A stretch of DNA of 5,061 nucleotides from NCBI RefSeq assembly GCF_024764775.1, contig NZ_JALIGC010000022.1:1-5061 (forward strand), given 5' to 3'. The notes under the pieces are model-generated. The model was not told the origin of the DNA. It did no database searches and worked only from the letters and a program-made list of their open reading frames with translations. Within the stretch, counting starts at the first letter, position 1, and each line of letters opens with the position of its first letter. Both the position numbers and the translations under genes were made by a program. Positions 1 to 5,018 of this stretch are shown here, in pieces. Source of the DNA: Scandinavium manionii. Lineage in GTDB: Bacteria > Pseudomonadota > Gammaproteobacteria > Enterobacterales > Enterobacteriaceae.

Positions 1-618
1 CAATTTGGAATGGATGTTGTGCCTTCACTTCTACAGGCTATATCCAGTACGGATGCCATGCCGCTGGTGCGCTGCGCCGAAAACAGTTTTGGTGACATTA
101 ACAAAATCCTGGATTCGGGCGCCTATGGCATCATTTGTCCCATGATAGATAATCGCCAGGATGCCGAACGCTTTGTTCGCGCCTGTCGATATCCCCCTTT
201 GGGTGCCCGCAGCTATGGGCCAGCGCGTGGTCTGCTTTATGGAGGGAGCGATTATTTTGATGCTGCTAACGATACCCTACTAACTCTGGCGATGATCGAG
301 ACCATTGAAGGGGTAAAGAACATTGACGATATTCTTGATGTTGCCGGGCTTGATGGCATTTATATCGGTCCGAACGATCTGGCAATCAGCATGGGCATCA
401 ATCCTGGTGGTAGCTGGGAAGCGGCGGAGCTGGGTGTGACGATATGCCATATTGTTGAACGTTGCCAGACCAGACAAAAGTATGTGGGGATTTTTTGTGG
501 CGACATGGCGATGGCCTCCGCAATGAAAGAGAGGGGACTGAATATGCTGACCCCCGGTAATGATATTCAGCTAATACGCTCTGAAGCGGGTTCCCGTTTG
601 GCAAAATTGCGGGAATGA
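1..618 (+). CDS. HpcH/HpaI-family aldolase (2-keto-3-deoxy sugar-acid type), 5'-truncated by the window edge
   Basis: The frame is open from base 1, so the gene starts outside the window; 205 residues are visible against about 250-260 usual for the family. Members are metal-dependent class II pyruvate aldolases with a TIM-barrel fold that cleave 2-keto-3-deoxy or 4-hydroxy-2-keto acids to pyruvate and an aldehyde in the cytoplasm. Counting from the Met at base 10, I see the substrate Arg in PLVR (R21), the GAYGIICPM strand (38-45), the CRYPPLGARSYGPAR stretch (59-73), the metal Glu in MIET (E97) and the metal Asp in GPNDLA (D123). The first codons read Q-F-G-M where relatives usually have Q-H-G, so the catalytic-base His may be a Phe, and the stretch from there to the Arg appears about three residues shorter than in HpaI. 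The gene overlaps the hydrolase by ATGA, implying translational coupling. The family call is firm; the exact substrate is unknown. Confidence 0.9.
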   Translation, partial: QFGMDVVPSLLQAISSTDAMPLVRCAENSFGDINKILDSGAYGIICPMIDNRQDAERFVRACRYPPLGARSYGPARGLLYGGSDYFDAANDTLLTLAMIETIEGVKNIDDILDVAGLDGIYIGPNDLAISMGINPGGSWEAAELGVTICHIVERCQTRQKYVGIFCGDMAMASAMKERGLNMLTPGNDIQLIRSEAGSRLAKLRE

Positions 619-1316
619 ACATGAAGCATCCAATCCTGCTTTTGCCAGGAACATTATGCGATCATCGTCTGTGGGGTGCGCAGCTGGCAGCTCTGTCAGT
701 CATCGCGCAGCCACAAGTCATGGATGTCGGTTTCGCGGACAGTATGGAAGCGCTAGCTGCAAAGATTCTGGATATTTCGCCTCCGAGATTTGCGCTGGCC
801 GGATTTTCGTTTGGCGGGATTCTGGCTTTTGAACTCTGGCGTCAGGCACCGCATCGCATCACTCATCTTGCGCTAATAGATACAAATGCACGTCCGGACC
901 CCTTGGCTAATCGGTCAATGCGGGCCGAACAGCTTCATGCAGCACAAGGTATGGGGGTTGGACTGTTTGTGCGTAAACAACTATTGCCCCACTATTTATA
1001 TAAAAGTCATCAAAACTCAAGCGTTGAGAACACGATCGTATCTATGGCGGAGGAGGTAGGGCTAGCCATTTTCAAACGTCAGATATTAGCCGTCCAGCAT
1101 CGTGTCGACAGTCGCGCGGATCTGCCTTCTATCAACGTACCTACTTTGGTTACGGCAGGCACACAAGATCATTTATGCCCTCCGAAGCTTCAGTGGGAGA
1201 TGGCCGAGAATATCCGTGATGCAACATGTGAACTATTGCCACAATGTGGCCATTTTTCACCCCTTGAGGAGCCTGAGCGGATTAGCGAGCTCATCTCCAC
1301 GTTAATCAAAGGGTGA
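615..1316 (+). CDS. alpha/beta hydrolase (MhpC / enol-lactonase-like), cytoplasmic
   Basis: A complete 233-residue alpha/beta hydrolase fold protein, slightly short for the family (usually about 230-280). The LLLPGTLCD stretch (8-16) is the oxyanion-hole region. GFSFGG (63-68) is the nucleophile elbow with Ser65, Asp185 sits in GTQDHLCPP, and His213 in CGHFSPLEEPE, so the Ser-Asp-His triad is intact. Residues 95-165 form the helical cap. There is no signal peptide or membrane segment. The start at 615 overlaps the aldolase stop as ATGA; a second Met two codons on (621) is possible and would not change the domain. Context suggests hydrolysis of an ester, lactone or C-C bond in the acid that feeds the aldolase, but this is inference, since the fold covers many reactions. 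No hairpin with a T-tract follows the stop, so transcription may run on into the transporter. Confidence 0.88.
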   Translation: MNMKHPILLLPGTLCDHRLWGAQLAALSVIAQPQVMDVGFADSMEALAAKILDISPPRFALAGFSFGGILAFELWRQAPHRITHLALIDTNARPDPLANRSMRAEQLHAAQGMGVGLFVRKQLLPHYLYKSHQNSSVENTIVSMAEEVGLAIFKRQILAVQHRVDSRADLPSINVPTLVTAGTQDHLCPPKLQWEMAENIRDATCELLPQCGHFSPLEEPERISELISTLIKG

Positions 1317-1321
1317 AAAGT
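1314..1321 (+). repeat. Left copy of 8-bp inverted repeat bounding the AT-rich module
   Basis: TGAAAAGT begins on the hydrolase stop codon. Its exact reverse complement ACTTTTCA lies at 3283-3290, just after the stop of the tandem-SnoaL gene. The pair encloses the two AT-rich genes and sits at the composition breaks. It is short, so chance cannot be excluded. Confidence 0.35.
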
Positions 1322-1341
1322 TACATTCGAATGCATCGATG

Positions 1342-1369
1342 TTGAATTAGTATAAGAGAGGACTAAAAT
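1342..1369 (+). promoter_or_regulatory. Candidate sigma-70 promoter for the transporter/tandem-SnoaL pair
   Basis: TTGAAT (1342-1347, 4 of 6 to the -35 consensus) and TAAAAT (1364-1369, 5 of 6 to the -10) are separated by 16 bases. Transcription would start near 1376, leaving a leader of about 20 bases that still contains the AAGG at 1383-1386 and the transporter ATG. AT-rich DNA yields such matches easily, so this is a moderate guess. It conflicts with use of the short ORF at 1371, which would be expressed only from read-through transcripts. Confidence 0.35.
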
Positions 1370-1370
1370 A

Positions 1371-1412
1371 ATGAGGAAAAAAAAGGTAGCATTCTATGAA
1401 AAAAATAAGTAA
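1371..1412 (+). CDS. Possible 13-residue leader peptide overlapping the transporter start
   Basis: ATG at 1371 is preceded by AGAGAGGA (1355-1362) at an 8-base spacing, a better ribosome site than the one used by the transporter. The frame encodes MRKKKVAFYEKNK, crosses an A8 run (1377-1384) and ends at TAA 1410-1412, 17 bases inside the transporter gene in another frame. It could couple translation to the transporter start, or be a chance ORF. The transporter frame has a TAG at 1387-1389, so a frameshift on the A8 run would not fuse the two. Confidence 0.22.
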   Translation: MRKKKVAFYEKNK

Positions 1413-2286
1413 CTATTACATTTCAATTGTTGTTGCCGTTATTGCCGCTTTTTCAATGGGAACGATTGGTTTATTTTCTAAGTTTTTAGGTCTGAATGCT
1501 GAAATAATAACATTTTTTAGGCTGTTATTAGGTGGTGTATTTGTTGTGATTTTCACCGTTCCTTTTTATAAGGCAGGTTTGTTTTTTAGAAAACCGGATG
1601 TGAATATGCTTGTGTCTGGAGCATTATTGGCTTCATTTATTTTGTTCTATATTCAATCAATTCAAATAGCTGGTTTGATTGTATCGGTGATGACATTGTA
1701 TTTGGCCCCTGTATTAGCAATGATGTTGTCGCAGATATTTCGCGGTGAAAAAATAACGCGCAGTTCTTATGCTTCAGTTTGTGGTGTTTTGATTGGTTTC
1801 TTTATGGTGTTAAATATTTTCAATAATAAAATATCAATGGATTTATACCATTCGCTATACTCAATAATTGCAATGCTATGCTATGCGGGTTTTATATTAA
1901 CCAATAAGGAAACAAAGAAAGGCGTACCATTATTGGTTCATTCTGGGGTACAGTTGTTAGTTGGTGCAATTGTTATTTTTCCTTTTGTTTCACTTGATAA
2001 CATCATGTCATTAAGTTCTGGTCAATGGTTATGGTTACTGGTCATTGGCTTCGTTCCAGGTTTTTTAGGTTTGGCATGTGCTATTTATGCAATACAAAAC
2101 CTCTCAACAGTAACATATGCAACGATTTCTTATGTCGAACCTATTTCAACTCTATTTTTCGCATGGTTTATATTTAATGAGCCATTAACCATTACTCAAT
2201 TAATCGGTTGTGTTCTGATAATTTTATTTAGCCTGTACCAAGTATTTAATGAAAAGAAACATACCGTTCACCTGGCTTTACAATAA
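1396..2286 (+). CDS. EamA/DMT-superfamily inner-membrane transporter
   Basis: A 296-residue protein of normal length for the EamA (RhaT/YdcZ-like) drug/metabolite transporter family. About ten hydrophobic helices can be drawn, near 8-28, 35-57, 71-90, 94-113, 123-141, 151-168, 180-199, 210-231, 240-260 and 264-283. The two EamA halves are visible: the first closes with YLAPVLAMMLSQIFRGEKIT (102-121), the second with YVEPISTLFFAWFIFNEPLT (246-265). The early segment MGTIGLFSKFLG (21-32) and the FFR at 40-42 are also family-like. The start at 1396 has AAGG at 1383-1386, and the frame is closed upstream by TAG 1387-1389. Family members export or import small metabolites such as amino acids, sugars or drugs; the substrate cannot be told. 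Composition (about 35% G+C where counted) is much lower than in the preceding genes, suggesting transfer. It is followed after 26 bases by the tandem-SnoaL gene, so the two are probably co-transcribed and functionally linked. Confidence 0.92.
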   Translation: MKKISNYYISIVVAVIAAFSMGTIGLFSKFLGLNAEIITFFRLLLGGVFVVIFTVPFYKAGLFFRKPDVNMLVSGALLASFILFYIQSIQIAGLIVSVMTLYLAPVLAMMLSQIFRGEKITRSSYASVCGVLIGFFMVLNIFNNKISMDLYHSLYSIIAMLCYAGFILTNKETKKGVPLLVHSGVQLLVGAIVIFPFVSLDNIMSLSSGQWLWLLVIGFVPGFLGLACAIYAIQNLSTVTYATISYVEPISTLFFAWFIFNEPLTITQLIGCVLIILFSLYQVFNEKKHTVHLALQ

Positions 2287-2312
2287 AACCAACTTATAGA
2301 AGGAAGTGTATT

Positions 2313-3281
2313 ATGAAAGGTTTTGATAATAAGTGGAAAGATTTCCCTGATTTTATCATTGGAGTAACAAAAGAAATCTGGGAAGATAGAGTTATTAGTT
2401 CATTAAACAACTATTATGCTCCAGATATTATTGTAAGATCCCCTAGCTCGGTAGTAAAAGGTAATAAAAAGGTTATCGGTGCAACAATGGCCACGTTGAC
2501 TGAATTACCTGATCGAAAATTATTTGCAGAAGATGTTATTTGGACGGGTACACCAGAGGAAGGTATGCTTTCCTCACATCGTTTATACTCAACTGGAACC
2601 CATACAGGTTTTGGTGCTTACGGTGCCCCTACCGGAACTAAATTAGGGTATCGTATTTTAGCTGATTGCCATGCGAAGAATAATCAAATAAATGATGAAT
2701 GGTTAGTTAGGGATCAGGGTGCGATTGCTCGTCAGCTGGGCATGACATCCAAAGAATATGCTCAACGTCTTATTGAACAAGAAGGTGGGCCAGAAAAATG
2801 TGTGCAACCATTCACTCCGGAAATAGATATTAGAGGTCCGTATCAAGGTGTCGGAAATAATAATGCATGGGGAGAACGTTATAAAACTGTTCTCAATAAA
2901 ATTATGGATGCAGAGTTTTCCGTGATCCCACAAGAATATGATCGAGCGTGTGTTGGTGAATATCCGAAAGGAAAAACCGCACTTTCTCATGAACAGATAG
3001 ATGAGTTTTGGTTAGGATTACGATCGTCTTTTCCAAATGCAATCTTTACGATAGAGCATTGTATTGGACAAGAAGATTTAATGATGTCACCACGAGCTGC
3101 TATTCGTTGGTCATTAAAAGGTAAGCATGAAGGGTATGGGCCATTTGGTGTACCAACAGGCGTGGATGTTTATATTATGGGGATCAGCCATGCAGAATTT
3201 GGTCCATGGGGCATCAGGCGCGAATATACTTTATTTGACGAAATTGCGATCTGGAAGCAAATTTTATTAAAAAGTTGCTAA
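2313..3281 (+). CDS. Tandem SnoaL-like (NTF2-fold) protein, two domains
   Basis: A 322-residue soluble protein about twice the length of a single SnoaL/NTF2-like domain. The two halves carry matching motifs. HTGFGAYGAPTG (97-108) corresponds to HEGYGPFGVPTG (272-283), and EWLVRDQGAIARQLG (129-143) corresponds to EYTLFDEIAIWKQI (304-317). The second pair resembles the typical end of SnoaL domains, with a conserved Asp before a final Gln-Leu helix. Domain 1 spans roughly 18-145 and domain 2 roughly 185-320. The linker (146-184) contains EYAQRLIEQEGGPEKC. SnoaL proteins are polyketide or ester cyclases, and the wider fold includes ketosteroid isomerase, scytalone dehydratase and epoxide hydrolases, so a small-molecule isomerase, cyclase or hydratase role is likely but unproven. 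A good ribosome site, GAAGGAAG (2299-2306), precedes the ATG. There is no signal peptide. The gene shares low G+C with the transporter, and both look acquired together. Confidence 0.82.
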   Translation: MKGFDNKWKDFPDFIIGVTKEIWEDRVISSLNNYYAPDIIVRSPSSVVKGNKKVIGATMATLTELPDRKLFAEDVIWTGTPEEGMLSSHRLYSTGTHTGFGAYGAPTGTKLGYRILADCHAKNNQINDEWLVRDQGAIARQLGMTSKEYAQRLIEQEGGPEKCVQPFTPEIDIRGPYQGVGNNNAWGERYKTVLNKIMDAEFSVIPQEYDRACVGEYPKGKTALSHEQIDEFWLGLRSSFPNAIFTIEHCIGQEDLMMSPRAAIRWSLKGKHEGYGPFGVPTGVDVYIMGISHAEFGPWGIRREYTLFDEIAIWKQILLKSC

Positions 3282-3282
3282 T

Positions 3283-3290
3283 ACTTTTCA
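3283..3290 (-). repeat. Right copy of 8-bp inverted repeat bounding the AT-rich module
   Basis: ACTTTTCA is the exact reverse complement of TGAAAAGT at 1314-1321. It ends exactly where the sequence turns GC-rich (GCTCGCAACC from 3291). The two copies enclose 1977 bases holding the transporter and tandem-SnoaL genes. No transposase is present between them. Confidence 0.35.
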
Positions 3291-3368
3291 GCTCGCAACC
3301 ACCGCTCACCTCTGGATCCAGCGCTTCTGTCTGCGGCCCGAGCTCATTTGACAGCATCGGGGGAATTC

Positions 3369-3381
3369 CTAGGTTACCTAG
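3369..3381. repeat. 13-bp palindrome CTAGGT-T-ACCTAG in the remnant
   Basis: Perfect 6-bp arms around a single central T, with two CTAG tetramers, a sequence usually scarce in enterobacterial DNA. It lies inside the decayed frame, so it could be an operator-like site or chance; no promoter is evident beside it. Confidence 0.4.
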
Positions 3382-3509
3382 ATATGCAGAATAGTCACGC
3401 AGATCCGGATGTGGGCATTGCTGAATTAAATTGGGTTGGAAAGGGTGGTCAGCACATCGAGGTGCTGGAATCGCAAAATGATTGTGACCATATGAATGGT
3501 GCACATGAT

Positions 3510-3528
3510 TTTTTCCTAATAGGAAAAA
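3510..3528. repeat. 19-bp perfect palindrome TTTTTCCTA-A-TAGGAAAAA
   Basis: Nine-base arms are exactly complementary around one central A. The one-base centre makes it a poor RNA hairpin and more like a dimeric protein-binding site. It lies near the 3' end of the remnant frame, 40 bases before the terminator-like hairpin and about 215 bases upstream of the kinase start. Confidence 0.5.
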
Positions 3529-3567
3529 TACCAACAGATACTTTATATAGGCGCTGACCCTTATAAC

Positions 3568-3601
3568 AAAAAGATCACACTGGTGTGTGCATTCTTTTTT
3601 T
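3568..3601 (+). terminator. Probable intrinsic terminator after the remnant
   Basis: CACAC (3576-3580) pairs with GTGTG (3585-3589) around a TGGT loop. An outer stem AAAAAGA (3568-3574) pairs with TCTTTTT (3593-3599), and the T-tract runs 3595-3601. The inner stem is only 5 bp with an internal loop, so strength is uncertain. The A-run before and T-run after could let it act in both directions. It would close the upstream transcript and separate it from the kinase. Confidence 0.6.
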
Positions 3602-3684
3602 AGTTTCTATTTGATATTTTTCAATGAAAGAATTGTAGAGCGGCGATTACGGTCATCCCCAGAATTAGGATAAATCGGCCATCT

Positions 3685-3713
3685 TTGTGAAAGCAAATCT
3701 TTCAAAATATTCT
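3685..3713 (+). promoter_or_regulatory. Candidate promoter of the kinase with operator-like inverted repeat
   Basis: The gap 3602-3742 is AT-rich and holds no supported gene. TTGTGA (3685-3690, 4 of 6) and TATTCT (3708-3713, 4 of 6) are 17 bases apart, placing a start near 3720 and leaving room for the ribosome site at 3732-3739. An inverted repeat, TGAAAG-CAAAT-CTTTCA (3688-3704), overlaps the -35 end and fills most of the spacer, where a repressor would block polymerase. The boxes are imperfect, so this is a reasoned guess. Confidence 0.38.
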
Positions 3714-3742
3714 CTCCATTAACAACATTACGGGAAAGGTTT

Positions 3743-4951
3743 ATGACGCTAAAATTGGGTATTATCGCTGATGATTTTACCGGGGCCACTGACATTGCAA
3801 GCTTTATGGCCACGGCAGGGTGGAAAGTAATTCAAATGAATGGAACCCCTTCAGAAACGCTCGATACTGCTGGGCTTGATGCTATCGTAATTTCTTTAAA
3901 AAGCCGTTCCTGTCCGTCATCAGAAGCAACCACGTTGTGCAGACTGGCCGCTCAGTGGCTCATCAAGCATGGATGCCAGCGCCTTTATTTCAAATATTGC
4001 TCCACTTTTGATTCAACACCCGAAGGCAATATTGGCCCAGTGACCGACATGCTTTTACACTTGACGCAGTTGAACCTTGCGGTACTGTGCCCGGCTTTGC
4101 CTGTTAACGGCAGGACGGTAGAAGCAGGTCATTTGTTTGTTCATGGCCAGTTGCTGAATGAATCGGGAATGCAGAATCACCCCTTAACGCCAATGACAGA
4201 TGCTAATTTGATGCGCGTAATGGAGAAGCAAGCGTCAGGAACTTGTGGACTGGTTCCGCTTAGCAGTGTGCATGCCGGCAAAGATGCCATCCGCGCACGT
4301 CTCCAGTCGCTTGAAGAAGCGGGAAAGCACTACGCTGTGCTTGATGCTGTGACAGAGGATGACTTGCTTACGCTGGCGGCGGCGCTACCTGACAGGGTAT
4401 TACTGACGGGAGGTTCAGGTCTAGCAGGCGCACTGGCAATGCTTCATCCGGGTAATGGCTTAAGTAAAGACGTCGTTGTATCCGGTATGGAAGGCAAAGC
4501 AATTGTGCTGGCGGGGAGTTGTTCTGTCATGACAAATCAACAGGTTCAGTACTATCGACAATTAGCCCCGGCCAGAGCGGTCGAAGTCGAGCGTGCGATT
4601 AACGATAGCAGCGCTTATATCCAAGAACTTGTTGACTGGTATCTGGAATATGCCGGTCCGTTGGCACCGATGATCTATGCCACATGTTCAGCAGAAGAGG
4701 TGAAAGCGATTCAGGCGTGCTATGGGGTAAAGGCTGCAGGCAGCGCAATTGAAAATTTATTTGCTTTGTTAGCCATTAGGCTCAATCAGTTTGGCGTGAA
4801 TAAGTTCATCGTTGCCGGCGGAGAAACGTCAAGTCTGTTGGTGCAGCGCCTCAATGTAGCAAGTTTTACTATTGGAGAAAGTATTGCTCCGGGTGTTCCA
4901 TGGGTTAAAGATATAAAACGCCCTCTCTGGCTGGTAATGCCGATCAGTTAA
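3743..4951 (+). CDS. otnK: DUF1537 four-carbon acid sugar kinase, OtnK-like, C-terminus clipped
   Basis: A 402-residue cytoplasmic kinase of the OtnK (3-oxo-tetronate 4-kinase) type, which uses ATP to phosphorylate four-carbon acid sugars. The N-terminal substrate domain shows IIADDFTGATD (7-17), KYCSTFDSTPEGNIGPV (84-100) and GRTVEAGHLFVHG (123-135). Then come DAVTEDDL (201-208) and GGSGLAGALAM (223-233). The C-terminal nucleotide domain shows LAGSCSVMTNQQV (256-268), IYATCSAEEV (311-320), FIVAGGETSS (355-364) and IAPGVPW (381-387). Relatives usually continue after this point with LALKSGNFG and about 10-15 further residues; here the protein ends RPLWLVMPIS, so the K-S-G-N-F-G motif is missing and none of the three downstream frames restores it. 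Activity may be lowered. GGGAAAGG (3732-3739) is the ribosome site, and the start is fixed by the ADDFTGATD motif. It sits alone between two terminators, apart from the aldolase and hydrolase. The gene symbol is by family, not proven substrate. Confidence 0.88.
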   Translation: MTLKLGIIADDFTGATDIASFMATAGWKVIQMNGTPSETLDTAGLDAIVISLKSRSCPSSEATTLCRLAAQWLIKHGCQRLYFKYCSTFDSTPEGNIGPVTDMLLHLTQLNLAVLCPALPVNGRTVEAGHLFVHGQLLNESGMQNHPLTPMTDANLMRVMEKQASGTCGLVPLSSVHAGKDAIRARLQSLEEAGKHYAVLDAVTEDDLLTLAAALPDRVLLTGGSGLAGALAMLHPGNGLSKDVVVSGMEGKAIVLAGSCSVMTNQQVQYYRQLAPARAVEVERAINDSSAYIQELVDWYLEYAGPLAPMIYATCSAEEVKAIQACYGVKAAGSAIENLFALLAIRLNQFGVNKFIVAGGETSSLLVQRLNVASFTIGESIAPGVPWVKDIKRPLWLVMPIS

Positions 4952-4969
4952 GGATCGGTTGATCGATCC
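4952..4969. repeat. Inverted repeat GGATCG-N6-CGATCC just after the kinase stop
   Basis: Six-base arms (4952-4957 and 4964-4969) enclose GTTGAT, directly after the TAA. It has no T-tract, so it is not a terminator by itself. With the codons before the stop it contributes to four GATC Dam sites within 27 bases (4942, 4953, 4961 and 4965). Confidence 0.4.
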
Positions 4970-4983
4970 AGTGGCTGTGTAAG

Positions 4984-5018
4984 AATCCGGAAATGCTCAC
5001 CCGTTTCCGGATTTTTTT
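4984..5018 (+). terminator. Strong intrinsic terminator after the kinase
   Basis: AATCCGGAAA (4984-4993) pairs perfectly with TTTCCGGATT (5004-5013) around a 10-base loop, followed by a T7 run (5012-5018). This is a textbook Rho-independent terminator, 32 bases after the kinase stop. On the minus strand the T-run is poor (ATTCTTAC), so it is mainly a plus-strand terminator. Confidence 0.92.

Larger units (their letters stand above)
3282..3557 (+). pseudogene. Remnant of an unrecognised gene, C-terminal part only
   Basis: Directly after the tandem-SnoaL stop the same frame stays open for 91 codons, to TGA 3555-3557. The translation looks protein-like: DPALLSAARAHLTASGEFLG early, then GIAELNWVGKGGQHIEVLES, ending GAHDFFLIGKIPTDTLYRR. 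G+C is about 60% in 3301-3360 and near 48% in the next 60 bases, unlike the gene before it and close to the outer genes. No credible start exists: TTG 3348 has no Shine-Dalgarno site, and ATG 3384 has only a weak AGG 11 bases upstream. I read it as the 3' end of an older gene that followed the hydrolase and lost its 5' part when the AT-rich pair arrived. The family is not recognised; a faint likeness of the GAHDFFLIGKI end to flavin-reductase-like domains is too weak to use. A short expressed protein from 3348 or 3384 remains possible. Confidence 0.5.

Noticed and set aside
280..622. Minus-strand frames at 280-477 and 398-622
   Set aside because: Both are antisense to the conserved aldolase coding sequence and have no family features.
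1351..1356. TATAAG as the -10 box of the transporter promoter
   Set aside because: No -35 lies at 16-18 bases; the nearest weak match, TTCGAA at 1326-1331, is 19 bases away and only 3 of 6.
1286..3347. 9-bp direct repeat CGAGCTCAT at 1286-1294 and 3339-3347, as possible target-site duplication
   Set aside because: Matches of this length are expected many times in 5 kb, and the right copy lies about 50 bases past the composition break.
3314..3373. Five six-base palindromes in 60 bases (GGATCC, AGCGCT, GAGCTC, GAATTC, CCTAGG), like a cloning linker
   Set aside because: About one is expected, but a protein-like frame runs unbroken through them and no vector sequence surrounds them. Chance or codon effects are more likely.
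3214..3534. A 106-codon minus-strand frame across the SnoaL end and the remnant
   Set aside because: It spans the composition break, has no recognisable motif or ribosome site, and mirrors the plus-strand frames.
3279..3557. Stop-codon read-through joining the tandem-SnoaL protein to the following frame
   Set aside because: The frames coincide, but that has a one-in-three chance. The sharp GC change and a plain TAA stop argue for separate origins.
3611..3639. TTGATA-N17-TGTAGA as a second kinase promoter
   Set aside because: The -10 matches only 3 of 6 and lacks the final T; the pair at 3685-3713 is better placed.
3607..3813. A 68-codon minus-strand frame ahead of and into the kinase
   Set aside because: Its first third is antisense to the conserved kinase N-terminus. 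The rest lies in AT-rich intergenic DNA; it looks mildly protein-like but has no supporting motif.
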